From NCBI RefSeq assembly GCF_002101675.1, contig NZ_LQOY01000230.1, positions 22,974-86,973 on the forward strand: DNA of 64,000 nucleotides, given 5' to 3'. The notes under the pieces were generated by a model. The model had not been told where the DNA came from. It searched no databases and saw nothing but the letters and a program-made list of their open reading frames with translations. The stretch is from Mycobacterium gordonae (GTDB lineage: Bacteria; Actinomycetota; Actinomycetes; Mycobacteriales; Mycobacteriaceae). The position numbers were made by a program, and so were the translations under genes. How positions within the stretch are numbered: the first letter of the stretch is position 1; each line of letters starts with the position of its first letter. Below are positions 33,521 through 43,472 of this stretch, piece by piece.

Positions 33521-34195
33521 TTAAGGCGGCGAATCCATCGATTCGGGTGGCCAGTCAAGCATCTGCACCTTGTCACCCTTCCACTGGAATCCAACCGTGG
33601 TGAGAGTGCCGTCGGTGCAGGTGGAGCAGCTCTGCTGGGTCCGATAGGTAAGGACGACGATGTCGTTGGTCGAAGCCGGGCCCTCCAGCTCGGTGAACGG
33701 GTACGCCCGCGGGGTGGCCGTTCCGACGAAAGCGCCGCGGTGAAACATCAGGGCCAGGTCGGGCGAGCTGCTGGTGCCGTCCTGGACGGTCACCACGATC
33801 GCGGACAGGTCCGCGCATGCGTTGTAGTTGCTGGATGACGCGTTGCGATCCCAGGGCTTGCCGGTCTTACGGTCCGGTGGCACCTGACCGAGCGCCGCGG
33901 ACAGCGCCGTGGCTTCGTCGGGCCCGCATGCGGTCGGCGACGCGGTTCCGGTGGTCGGTGCCGGGGCGGCGGCGCTCGAGGATGGCCCCGATCTGGCCGC
34001 GCGCGGGTCTTTGTCGTCGCCGCCGAAGGCGAACACCGCCACCACGGCAAGGCACACCAGCGCGACCAGCGCGACAACCAGCCAGACGGTGCGTCCCGGC
34101 GCAAGCCCGCCCGTGCCGGGGCGGGTGGTGTCCAGGTCGTCGGACGGGTCGTATGCCGGGGGCGGCCAGTCCGGGTCGACCTCCTCAGCAACCAT
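33521..34195 (-). CDS. LppP/LprE-type secreted or membrane protein (Rv3483c-like)
   Basis: ATG 34195 is preferred over the TTG three codons upstream because GGAAAGG is correctly spaced only for the ATG; 224 residues. A Pro-rich cytosolic N-terminus, one membrane helix (TVWLVVALVALVCLAVVAVFAF), a Ser/Ala/Pro linker, then a domain with ACGPDEATALSAALGQVPPD, the YNACADLSAIVV segment and CSTCTDGT, as in the LppP/LprE family. Length and position match Rv3483c. It heads a two-gene operon with the DUF2510 protein, divergent from cpsA. Confidence 0.7.
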   Translation of the reverse strand: MVAEEVDPDWPPPAYDPSDDLDTTRPGTGGLAPGRTVWLVVALVALVCLAVVAVFAFGGDDKDPRAARSGPSSSAAAPAPTTGTASPTACGPDEATALSAALGQVPPDRKTGKPWDRNASSSNYNACADLSAIVVTVQDGTSSSPDLALMFHRGAFVGTATPRAYPFTELEGPASTNDIVVLTYRTQQSCSTCTDGTLTTVGFQWKGDKVQMLDWPPESMDSPP

Positions 34196-34388
34196 CCCTG
34201 ACAAGCCTTTCCGATCGGATCGTCGGCCAACGGGACACCGCGCCCGCCGAACTTGGCGGATTGTAGCCTGAAACCGCTGGTAGCGACATTTTAGCGACGC
34301 CGTTACGGGCGGCGTGTCCAGGTGAATCTGCCCACATCAGCAACTTTTTGTTGGGGGGTTCGCAGCAAGCTACCGCATACTGGACGGC

Positions 34389-34463
34389 ATGCGCCGAACG
34401 ACCGCACCGCAAACCGCCGGCCCGGCGCCGGCCGGTGAGCTGGTGTTTGGTCGGGGCCGCTAG
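34389..34463 (+). CDS. Possible 24-residue leader ORF coupled to cpsA
   Basis: ATG 34389 opens a 24-codon frame (begins MRRTTAPQTAGPAPAG, ends FGRGR) whose TAG overlaps the cpsA GTG by one base (TAGTG). That junction is the same type used throughout the mce4 operon. The ribosome site (CTGGACGGC) is weak. It could be a leader peptide for translational coupling or an accident of sequence. Confidence 0.3.
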   Translation: MRRTTAPQTAGPAPAGELVFGRGR

Positions 34464-36043
34464 TGGGGCGTTCCGGCGGCGCACACCGCCTACAGAAGAA
34501 TCAACGTGCATCAAAGCGGCCTTCGCAGCTGCGGCGGCGACTGTCGCGGGGCTTTATGACCTTGGTGTCGGCGGTGGCGCTGGGCATGACCGGCGCGGGC
34601 TACTACGTGGCGCACGGCGCGCTCGGCGGTATCACCATTTCGCAGGCCCTGACCGCCGAAGACCCCCGGTCCACCGGCAACACGATGAACATCCTGCTGA
34701 TCGGGCTGGACTCCCGCAAAGACCAGGAGGGCAACGACCTGCCCTGGTCGATCCTCAAGCATCTACACGCCGGCGATTCCGATCAGGGCGGTTACAACAC
34801 CAACACCCTGATCGTCGTGCACGTCGGCGCGGACGGGAAGGTCGTCGCGTTCTCCATCCCGCGTGACGACTGGGTGCCCTTCAACGGCGTTCCGGGCTAC
34901 AACCACATCAAGATCAAGGAGGCGTACGGGCTCACCAAGCAGTACGTCGCCAATCAGCTCGCCAACCAGGGCGTCAGCTCCCAGCACGAACTGGAGACAC
35001 GGGGCCGCGAAGCCGGGCGGGCCGCGACGCTGCGCGCGGTACGCAGCCTCACCGGGGTTCCCATCGACTACTTCGCCGAGGTCAACCTGGCCGGCTTCTA
35101 CGACCTGGCCCAGACCCTGGGCGGCGTCGAGGTGTGTCTGAACCACCCCGTCTACGACTCGTATTCCGGGGCCGACTTCCCGGCCGGTCGCCAACGGCTG
35201 GACGCCTCGCAGGCGCTCTCCTTCGTCCGGCAACGGCACGGCCTGGAAAACGGCGACCTGGACCGCACCCACCGCCAGCAGGCCTTTCTGTCATCTGTCA
35301 TGCATGAATTGCAGGACTCGGGCACCTTCACCAACTTCGACCGGCTCAACAGCCTGATGGCCGTCGCGCGCAAGGACGTCGTGCTGTCCGCCGGCTGGGA
35401 CGAGGCGCTGTTCCGCCGGATGGGCGAGCTGGCCGGTGGGAACGTCGAGTTCCGCACGCTGCCCGTGGTGCGCTACGACAACATCGACGGTCAGGACGTC
35501 AACATCATCGACCCGGCGGCGATCAAGGCCGAGGTCGCGGCGGCCCTCGGAGCGGATTCGCCGACCTCAGCACCAGGCACCACAAGCGCCAAGCCAAACC
35601 CCTCGACCATCGTTGACGTCGTCAATGCCGGCAGCATCAGCGGTCTGGCGACCCAGGTGTCCAATGCGCTCAAGAAGCGCGGCTACACCGCCGGACAGGT
35701 TCGCGACCGGGAATCCGGGGACCCGTCAACGACCACCATTCAGTACGGCATAGGCGCGGAAGCCGACGCACAGAACATGGCCACCCTGCTCGGCGTCGAC
35801 GCGCCCAAGCAACCGGATTCCTCGATTGCGCCCGGGCACATCCGGGTGACCGTGGACACCAACTTCTCCATGCCGGCCGCCGATGAGATGTCGGATACGA
35901 CGAGCTCGACAAGCACCACCACGACGACGACCACCACCAAGCCGAGCAGTACCGGCTACTACTACAACGGCACCTACACCAGTTACCCGACGCCCGACCA
36001 GGGGAAGCCGATCGACGGCGGCGGCGTGCCCTGCGTGAACTAG
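34463..36043 (+). CDS. cpsA: LytR-CpsA-Psr (LCP) ligase CpsA (Rv3484-like)
   Basis: The protein has 526 residues, GTG start. N-terminal cytosolic segment, one membrane helix (about 32-50, TLVSAVALGMTGAGYYVAH), LCP domain ~75-350 with ILLIGLDSR, FSIPRDDWVPFNG, and SFVRQRHGLENGDLDRTHRQ (Arg/Asp pyrophosphate-binding residues), then a LytR_C domain (~385-480, IVDVVNAGSISGLA). It ends in a Thr/Ser run (~475-490) and a Tyr-rich tail. Attaches arabinogalactan to peptidoglycan; CpsA also affects phagosome interaction in M. tuberculosis. Length and place fit Rv3484. Confidence 0.85.
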   Translation: MGRSGGAHRLQKNQRASKRPSQLRRRLSRGFMTLVSAVALGMTGAGYYVAHGALGGITISQALTAEDPRSTGNTMNILLIGLDSRKDQEGNDLPWSILKHLHAGDSDQGGYNTNTLIVVHVGADGKVVAFSIPRDDWVPFNGVPGYNHIKIKEAYGLTKQYVANQLANQGVSSQHELETRGREAGRAATLRAVRSLTGVPIDYFAEVNLAGFYDLAQTLGGVEVCLNHPVYDSYSGADFPAGRQRLDASQALSFVRQRHGLENGDLDRTHRQQAFLSSVMHELQDSGTFTNFDRLNSLMAVARKDVVLSAGWDEALFRRMGELAGGNVEFRTLPVVRYDNIDGQDVNIIDPAAIKAEVAAALGADSPTSAPGTTSAKPNPSTIVDVVNAGSISGLATQVSNALKKRGYTAGQVRDRESGDPSTTTIQYGIGAEADAQNMATLLGVDAPKQPDSSIAPGHIRVTVDTNFSMPAADEMSDTTSSTSTTTTTTTTKPSSTGYYYNGTYTSYPTPDQGKPIDGGGVPCVN

Positions 36044-36058
36044 CTCGGACGCTTGGGG

Positions 36059-36116
36059 CGAGCAGACGCATAAGCCCCTTATTTCCGCAGGAAATGGGGG
36101 CTTACGCGTCTGCTCG
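36059..36116. terminator. Long hairpin between convergent cpsA and SDR genes
   Basis: CGAGCAGACGC (36059-36069) pairs perfectly with GCGTCTGCTCG (36106-36116). Inside, TAAGCCCC and ATTTCC pair with GGAAAT and GGGGCTTA, with a tiny GCA loop. The whole 58-base segment is almost fully self-complementary and sits exactly between two convergent stops. It should stop transcription from both sides. Confidence 0.8.
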
Positions 36117-36121
36117 CGCCG

Positions 36122-36907
36122 TTAGGCGTGCGTGCCGCCGTCGATGCGAATCTCGGTCCCGGTGATGAACTTGCCGTCCTCGGACACCAGCATGGCGATG
36201 ACGCCGGCGATCACCGACGGGTCAGCCATACCGGCACCGCTGGACTTCTCCGTGGTGGGCAGGATCGGCATCAACCGACTGAACAGCGACCAATTGGCGT
36301 CCTTCGGGATGTAGCCGCCGGTGGCGTCGGTGATACCGGACTTGATGCTGCCGGGGGCCACACACACCGCGCGCAGACCGGCCGCGGCGTACTCCAGCGC
36401 CAGTGAGTGCGTGAACGCCTGGACGCCGCCTTTGCTGGCCGCGTAGGCCGCCATGTACGGGTGAGCGAAGCTCGCCGAGGTCGAGCTGAAGTTGACGACC
36501 GTGCTGCGCGGGTTGTCCAGCAAAGCCGGCAACGCTTCGCGGACCGTCAAGAACGTCCCGGTCAGGTTGACGGTGAGGATGCTGTTCCACAGTTCGAGGC
36601 TGGTCTGGTGGGTGTGCGCGGCGCGCAGGATGCCGGCGGCGTTGACCAGAGAGTCCAGCCCACCAAGGGTGTCGACGGCGCCGCGCACCCCCGCGGTGAC
36701 CGAGCGCTCGTCACCGACGTCGATGACGCTGGTGGTGAATCGCTCGGCGGACTCGGCCGCCCGGTCCCGCGTGGCGACCAGGCCGTCCACCACGATGTCG
36801 GCGCCCACCACAGTGGCCCCCTCGTCGAGCAGGCGCAGGGCGGTGGCCTGGCCGATCCCGGACCCGGCGCCGGTGACCAGGATCCGCTGGCCGTCCAGTC
36901 GCTTCAT
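36122..36907 (-). CDS. Short-chain dehydrogenase (Rv3485c-like)
   Basis: The protein has 261 residues. VTGAGSGIGQATALRL (cofactor loop, residues ~12-27), ADIVVDG, NAAGILRAAH, the catalytic SSTSASFAHPYMAAYAASKGG (Ser, Tyr-x-x-x-Lys) and a C-terminal ITGTEIRIDGG, all as in classical SDRs. The place after cpsA matches Rv3485c. Substrate unknown. Confidence 0.85.
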   Translation of the reverse strand: MKRLDGQRILVTGAGSGIGQATALRLLDEGATVVGADIVVDGLVATRDRAAESAERFTTSVIDVGDERSVTAGVRGAVDTLGGLDSLVNAAGILRAAHTHQTSLELWNSILTVNLTGTFLTVREALPALLDNPRSTVVNFSSTSASFAHPYMAAYAASKGGVQAFTHSLALEYAAAGLRAVCVAPGSIKSGITDATGGYIPKDANWSLFSRLMPILPTTEKSSGAGMADPSVIAGVIAMLVSEDGKFITGTEIRIDGGTHA

Positions 36908-36935
36908 GCCGGAAGCGTAGCGCGGGCCAGGAGCC

Positions 36936-38495
36936 TCAATTCACTGTCGCCGAGAAGGAGTCGACGCCCAGGCCGACGCCGCCGTTCCACGGCTCGAAGC
37001 CGGCCTGGATGCTGGTCAGATACCAGGAGTCGGTGATCGGCTCCATCGTGGCGGTGTGGTCGATGAAGTCCATGGCGTCGAAGGTCCACACCTCGATGGG
37101 CTGGTTGGCGACGTAGGACATGACGTTGTTCTGGCCGTTGCTGCCGTCCCACACGGTGAACGTCTTGCCGTTGATGGTGGTGCTGCCCACCGGGGCGCCC
37201 ACCGGCTGGATCGGGCCCTGGTGGTTGAACCAGATCATGATCTCCTGGTCGTTGACTCCGGTGGTGGTGTAGGTGGAGTCCAGCCAGATGTCGTAGGAGG
37301 CGTTCCAGGTACCGGTCGGCACGTAGTTGTAGTCGATGCTGGTGGTCGCGCTGTTGATCTGGCCGAGCTGGATGGGCATGTTGGTGCCCGTCGACGCGTT
37401 GCCGTAGTGCACCCCGGCGTAGACCGAGGGATACCCCAGCGGAGCCCCGTTGGTGGGAGCCGAGCCGTTCTCGGTGGTGATCGTGAAGCCGGTTTGGCTG
37501 ACGGTGATGGCCTGACCGCCCGGGTTGTTCCAGGCGTTGTTCTGCACGACGTAGCCGCCGGTGATCGTCGTTGATCCGTACTGGTTGGAGATGACGGTCC
37601 CGCCGGTGGGCAGGGTAGGCGGAGTGGTCGGGGTGGTCGGGGTGGTGGGGACGGTCGGCGTGCTGGTGCCCGGGGTGCCAGTGATCAACGGATTGGTCGG
37701 AGGCGCGTAGGTGCCGGTGTTTGCAGCCTGGAAGCCGACTTCGACGGAGGTCCCGGGCGCAATGGTCGCGTTGTAGCTCGCCGGGGTCACGCTGTACTGC
37801 GGGGCTGCCGTCGAGACGAGCTGGCCGCCCCACGCGCTGGTCACCGCCGACCCGGTGGGCATGGTGAATTGCAACTGCCAGTTGGATATCGGGGTGGCAC
37901 TGGCGTTGGTGATCGTGTACTTCCCGATATATCCGCCATCCCACTGCGAGGCCGTGGAGTATGTCGCCGACAGCCCGGTCGGGGTGGTGGGCGTGGTCGG
38001 GGTGGTGGGCGTCGTCGGGGTGGTGGGCGTCGTCGGCGTCGTGGGCGTGGTCGGGGTGGTGGGCGTCGTCGGCGTCGTCGGCGTCGTGGGCGTGGTGGGC
38101 TCGGTCGGTGTCGACGGGGAAGGCGTGGACGGCGTGGTGGGTGCCGGGCGACCCGTCAACAGGCTGACCACGCCCTGGAGCTGCTGTTCGGCACCGCGCA
38201 ACGAGGTGGCGATGGCGGTCTCGGTGCCCGCGTACCACTGCGCCCCTGCGCTCAGCGCCTGCGCGATCCGGGCATTGACGGCCGCCACCACTTGGGCACT
38301 GATCGCCTGGTACTGCCTGGCCTGCAGGCTGAGAAAGCCGTTGATGGCCGCGGATATCTCGTCGATGCCGAGCGCCGCCAGGCCGGTCGTGGGAGCCGCG
38401 GCCGCGGCGTTGGCAGCGCTGAGCGTCGAGCTGATACCGGCGACATCCGCCGCCGTGGCCACCAGCAGTTCCGGGTCGACAACCAGATATGACAT
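36936..38495 (-). CDS. PE-CBM2-GH12 fusion: exported endoglucanase
   Basis: The protein has 519 residues. PE domain 1-~95 (MSYLVVDPELLVATAADVAG). A (TTP)n linker at ~130-173 encoded by a 9-base DNA repeat. A family-2 carbohydrate-binding module at ~175-265 (SQWDGGYIGKYTITN, TSAWGGQL, NATIAPGTSVEVGFQ). A second Thr/Pro linker. A GH12 glycosidase domain at ~300-519 with nucleophile E418 in NDQEIMIWFNHQGPI and acid/base E501 in AGFEPWNGG. In M. tuberculosis PE10 (Rv1089) lies next to split cellulase genes celA2a/celA2b, so this looks like the intact ancestral form. Strong export prediction through ESX. Confidence 0.85.
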   Translation of the reverse strand: MSYLVVDPELLVATAADVAGISSTLSAANAAAAAPTTGLAALGIDEISAAINGFLSLQARQYQAISAQVVAAVNARIAQALSAGAQWYAGTETAIATSLRGAEQQLQGVVSLLTGRPAPTTPSTPSPSTPTEPTTPTTPTTPTTPTTPTTPTTPTTPTTPTTPTTPTTPTTPTGLSATYSTASQWDGGYIGKYTITNASATPISNWQLQFTMPTGSAVTSAWGGQLVSTAAPQYSVTPASYNATIAPGTSVEVGFQAANTGTYAPPTNPLITGTPGTSTPTVPTTPTTPTTPPTLPTGGTVISNQYGSTTITGGYVVQNNAWNNPGGQAITVSQTGFTITTENGSAPTNGAPLGYPSVYAGVHYGNASTGTNMPIQLGQINSATTSIDYNYVPTGTWNASYDIWLDSTYTTTGVNDQEIMIWFNHQGPIQPVGAPVGSTTINGKTFTVWDGSNGQNNVMSYVANQPIEVWTFDAMDFIDHTATMEPITDSWYLTSIQAGFEPWNGGVGLGVDSFSATVN

Positions 38496-38758
38496 GTCTA
38501 ATTCCTTAGATCAGCCGACAAATTCGCTTATAACGGTCATATATCGAACGGATAACGAACGCGTCGGCCAGACCGTAACATGTGCTGGTCCACGAGGTGG
38601 ACGAAAACTCGTTATTTGAACATGCGACCCCTCGGTGTCAAAGGAGTTCACAAATTATCGGCGATGCGCAACGCGCGTACCAAAATAGATCGCGGCAATT
38701 TACTTAGCACAACGCGATAAATCGCCGGTCGTGCTCAATAGACGCCGGTAGGGCTGCG

Positions 38759-39592
38759 CTACACCACTCCGCGCAGCGCGTCGGCGCCGAACATCTGCTC
38801 CATCATCGACGAGTAGTCCGGGCCACGCCGCAGCATGTGGCCGCCGTCGACATTGATGCACTGGCCGGTGATGAAGCTCGCGGCGTCGCTGAGCAGGAAC
38901 ATGGCCAAGTTGGCGACGTCCTCGACTTCGCCCACCCGGGGCAGCGGCGTGCAGAGGGCGTAGTCCCCGCTGATCTCCGGCGACTGGATGACGCTGGCGT
39001 CCACCAGGTCGGTACGGATCAGGCCGGGCCGGATGCTGTTGGCCCGCACCCACGACGGACCGAGTTCATCCGCGGCCAGCCGCATCATGTGGTCGATCGC
39101 CGATTTGGTGACCCCGTACGGCCCGAACCACCGGTGGGTGTTGCTGGCGGCGATCGACGAGATCGCGACGAAGGATCCGCCACCGCCGCGCACCATCTCC
39201 CGGGCGGCGTGCTTGAGCACGTACATGGTGCCATTGACGTTCAGGTCGACGGTGCGGCGCCACGCCTCCGAATCCGTGTGGGTGATGGGTCCGATCGTCA
39301 GCGAGCCGCCCGCACTGTGCACGACCCCGTCCAGCCGGCCGTGCCACGCCGTGGCGGCGGCCACCACACGGGCAACTTCGTCTTCGTTGGTCACGTCGGC
39401 CGGTTCGTAGCGAACCGAGCCGGACGGTTGCAGACCCTCGATCTCGGCGACCGCCCCGGCCAGGCGGTCAGCGTTGCGGCCCACGATCATGACGGACGCC
39501 CCCGCGTCGGCCAGCCCGGTGGCCACGGCCTTGCCGATACCGCTGCCACCACCGGTGACCAGGTACGTCCGGTCCTGGAAAGAAAGCTGCAC
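38759..39592 (-). CDS. Short-chain dehydrogenase/reductase
   Basis: Start at GTG 39592 (MQLSFQDRTYLVTGGGSG) with GGAAGGG upstream; a TTG 12 codons earlier is less likely. The 277 residues show VTGGGSGIGKAVATGLA, GRNAD, HSAGGSLT, the SSIAASNTHRWFGPYGVTKS catalytic Ser/Tyr/Lys and FITGQCINVDGGHM. The fold and the long C-terminus resemble 2,4-dienoyl-CoA reductase and sterol-type SDRs. It lies 50 bases after the crotonase gene; an 18-base palindrome (39621-39638) is in between. Confidence 0.8.
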   Translation of the reverse strand: MQLSFQDRTYLVTGGGSGIGKAVATGLADAGASVMIVGRNADRLAGAVAEIEGLQPSGSVRYEPADVTNEDEVARVVAAATAWHGRLDGVVHSAGGSLTIGPITHTDSEAWRRTVDLNVNGTMYVLKHAAREMVRGGGGSFVAISSIAASNTHRWFGPYGVTKSAIDHMMRLAADELGPSWVRANSIRPGLIRTDLVDASVIQSPEISGDYALCTPLPRVGEVEDVANLAMFLLSDAASFITGQCINVDGGHMLRRGPDYSSMMEQMFGADALRGVV

Positions 39593-39620
39593 TGCCGGCC
39601 CTTCCGCTGAAACTGAAACA

Positions 39621-39638
39621 GGTTCCAACTATGGAACC
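39621..39638. promoter_or_regulatory. Perfect inverted repeat between crotonase and SDR genes
   Basis: GGTTCC, AACTAT, GGAACC: an 18-base inverted repeat with perfect arms, 29 bases upstream of the SDR start on the minus strand. Size and arms fit an operator for a dimeric regulator such as TetR. TTTCAGTTTCAG (minus strand) beside it is a short direct repeat. Confidence 0.45.
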
Positions 39639-39645
39639 ATGGCCG

Positions 39646-40581
39646 CTACGGCGTATCGCGGCGGGCGACCTTGGTGGGCCGGGCGGTGCGCCAGTCCTCG
39701 ACGTCGGGCGGCAGGCCGACGGGGAATCTGTTCTCGTTGTGGGCCGCCCAGTGCGCGTGCCCGAGTTCGTGGACATGGAACGCATGGCGCAGCGCCTCGG
39801 TGAAGCCCATGGCGTCGGCAGCGGCGTTGACCGACGCCTTTACCAACAGCGAGGCCATGGTGGGCCGTTCGGCGATGCGCCGCGCGAATTCGAGTGTCTT
39901 TTCCTCGAGTTCGTCAAGCGGGAAGACCTTGGACACCATGCCCAGCCGGTACGCCTCGTCGGCATCCAGCGAATCACCGGTCAGCAGCAGCTCTTTCGCC
40001 TTACGGGCGCCGAATTCCCAAGGGTGCGCATAATATTCGACGCCCGGCATGCCCAGCCGGACCGCGACGACGTCGCTGAACTTGGCGTTGTCGGCCGCCA
40101 CGATCAGGTCGCACGCCCAGATCAGCATCAGGCCGGCCGAGATCGCGTTGCCCTGCACCTGGGCGATGGTGATCTTGCGCAAATCGCGCCAGCGCCGGGT
40201 GTTCTCGAAGAAGAAGTGCCACTCCTGGTGGTAGAGCTTCTCGACGATCGGCTCCAGCGTCGCACCATGGGAGCGGAAGGTCGGATGCTGGTGGGGCCCG
40301 GGCGTGCGCTCCAGCACAGCCTCCTCCGATCCGAGGTCGTGGCCGGCGGAGAAGTTGCGCCCGCGCGCCCCGAGGATTACCACCCGCACGGTGTCATCGG
40401 CCTCCGCACGCGAGAACGCCTCGTCGAGCTGCACCAGCAGGGTGCGGTTCTGCGCGTTATGGGCGTCGGGCCGGTTCAGCCAGATGCGCGCGATGCGGCC
40501 CTCGTCCAGAGTTTCGTAGACCACCATCTGAGGGGTCTCAGATGTGTCCGAGCCAGCCGTCGTCTGATCCGAAAGTGTCAT
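39646..40581 (-). CDS. Enoyl-CoA hydratase/isomerase family protein
   Basis: Start at ATG 40581 with GAGGTGG at good spacing; 311 residues, longer than usual (~260). Crotonase motifs: ARGRNFSAGHDLGS (CoA site, oxyanion hole), QGNAISAGLMLIWACDLIVA, then the acid region RLGMPGVEYYAHPWEFGAR, where the usual catalytic Glu position is replaced, so the reaction may not be simple hydration. The C-terminus is extended. Together with the downstream SDR it looks like a CoA-thioester side-chain pathway fragment not found here in M. tuberculosis. Confidence 0.8.
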   Translation of the reverse strand: MTLSDQTTAGSDTSETPQMVVYETLDEGRIARIWLNRPDAHNAQNRTLLVQLDEAFSRAEADDTVRVVILGARGRNFSAGHDLGSEEAVLERTPGPHQHPTFRSHGATLEPIVEKLYHQEWHFFFENTRRWRDLRKITIAQVQGNAISAGLMLIWACDLIVAADNAKFSDVVAVRLGMPGVEYYAHPWEFGARKAKELLLTGDSLDADEAYRLGMVSKVFPLDELEEKTLEFARRIAERPTMASLLVKASVNAAADAMGFTEALRHAFHVHELGHAHWAAHNENRFPVGLPPDVEDWRTARPTKVARRDTP

Positions 40582-40702
40582 TACGCCCACCTCACTTGTC
40601 ACGGGCTTGGGCTTTACACATTACGGCGAGTATGTAAGCGGGTTGCCGCTGGGTTGGCGGACTCGCGAGGGGTCACTACCCGACTTGGCTTAGCATTGTC
40701 CA

Positions 40703-40866
40703 ATGCCCACAAAAACGGACCATGGTGACATCGGCGACGTGGAACCGCTGGCCGACAGCACCGCAAGCCAGGCCCGGCGAGTCGTCGCCGCCTACGCCAC
40801 CGACGCCGACGAGTGCCGCGTCTTCTTGTCCATGCTCGGTATTGGTCCGGCGAAGCACGACAACTA

Positions 40867-40867
<1 letters not shown>
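40703..40867 (+). CDS. Short conserved protein before otsA (Rv3489-like)
   Basis: A 54-residue product starting at ATG 40703 (MPTKTDHGDIGDVEPLADS), ending ...FLSMLGIGPAKHDN. Its TAA overlaps the otsA ATG by one base (TAATG), showing it is translated with otsA. M. tuberculosis has a short ORF of the same size (Rv3489) directly before otsA. The C-terminal half is a possible amphipathic helix. Function unknown. Confidence 0.7.
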
Positions 40868-42357
<1,490 letters not shown>

Positions 42358-42405
42358 GCGTTCGAATCGATGGCTTTCCCATCGGATCGCTGTTTTACTG
42401 GACGG

Positions 42406-42984
42406 GTGAAAATCCGTCGCGGGCTGGCCGCCGGTGCCGCCATCGGTTCGGCTGTCGCAGCAGGCATGGCTCTGGAATCGGAAAGCCCGGCGTATGCGAT
42501 CGGCCCTCCCGCGGACGGCGCCTACACGTTGAATGAGGCGGGCATCTCCGGTGCCACCTGGACCATCACGGCGTTGTGCGCTCAGCCGTCGGGGACCCGC
42601 AACATGAACGACTACTCCGACCCGATCGTCTTCGCGATGAACTGCGCGCTGAACGTGGTGAGTACGACTCCGGCGAACAACAGCCGTGCCGAACATCTGC
42701 AGAACTTCAGCGCCAGGGCCCGGATGAGCAGCATGCTGTGGACCTTCACCGTGAGCAAGCCCGAGGGAGTGTCCTGCCCGGGCGGCGGCTTCGGTGAAAC
42801 CAGCGAAACCTATGCGTTCAGCGATGAAACCCTCACGGGCACCCACACCACCCTGCACGGCGCGGTGTGCGGGCTGCAGCCGGACATGAAGAAGGAACCG
42901 TTCTCGCTGGCGCTGGTCGGCCCGCCGCCCAGCCCGGTGCAGCGTTATCCCATGGACTGCAACGAGATTGCGATCTGCTTCTAG
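42406..42984 (+). CDS. Secreted protein, unknown (Rv3491-like)
   Basis: Starting at GTG 42406 (MKIRRGLAAGAAIGS) gives 192 residues, the length of M. tuberculosis Rv3491. Sec signal peptide with cleavage near SPAYA-IG (residue ~30). The mature domain has Cys in ALCAQP, MNCALN, VSCPGG, VCGLQP, MDCNEI and a final ICF, so it is probably disulfide-rich. Its TAG overlaps the opposite-strand TAG of the next gene within CTAG (42981-42984), a back-to-back convergent end. Confidence 0.75.
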   Translation: MKIRRGLAAGAAIGSAVAAGMALESESPAYAIGPPADGAYTLNEAGISGATWTITALCAQPSGTRNMNDYSDPIVFAMNCALNVVSTTPANNSRAEHLQNFSARARMSSMLWTFTVSKPEGVSCPGGGFGETSETYAFSDETLTGTHTTLHGAVCGLQPDMKKEPFSLALVGPPPSPVQRYPMDCNEIAICF

Positions 42985-43472
42985 ATCGGCGTGATGTAGG
43001 AGATCAGCCACTTACCGTTGACGCGGGTGAATTCGACTCGCAACCGGCTGCCGTCGTAGTGCGGCTCGCGTGACTTGTCGGTCACGATGCGATTCATGTA
43101 GACCATCGCGGTCGCCGAATTGCGTTTGGCCGCCATGACTCCCACGCCGACCACGTTGGCCTGGACCACCATCTCCCGCTTCTTCGCCTCGGGGATGATC
43201 TGGGCATTGACGACCTTCTTGAACTCCTGGCGATAGTCGGGCGTCAGCAGCGGGTAGACGTCGTTGAGACTGCGCTCGATGGTCTGAAAGTCGTAGCCGA
43301 AGAACTGCGGGATCTCCTTTTCGGCCAGCTTCGGCAGCTCCGCCCGGGCGGCCTGTTCACCCCGCGTCTCCACCCGGTCCCAGTAGAACCAGCCACCGGC
43401 GGCCGACAACGCCACCACGACCGCGGCCGCGAGGGCGCCGGCGACGGTGAGCAGCCACCGCAGCCGGGACAT
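42981..43472 (-). CDS. Mce-associated membrane protein (Rv3492c-like)
   Basis: The protein has 163 residues. One N-terminal membrane helix (LLTVAGALAAAVVVALSAAGGWF) and a cystatin/NTF2-like extracytosolic domain (DFQTIERSLNDVYPLLTPDYRQEFK) typical of Mce-associated proteins, which stabilise Mce importers. The start ATG shares a base with the stop of the gene above (TGATG). Last gene of the mce4 transcript. Confidence 0.8.
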   Translation of the reverse strand: MSRLRWLLTVAGALAAAVVVALSAAGGWFYWDRVETRGEQAARAELPKLAEKEIPQFFGYDFQTIERSLNDVYPLLTPDYRQEFKKVVNAQIIPEAKKREMVVQANVVGVGVMAAKRNSATAMVYMNRIVTDKSREPHYDGSRLRVEFTRVNGKWLISYITPI

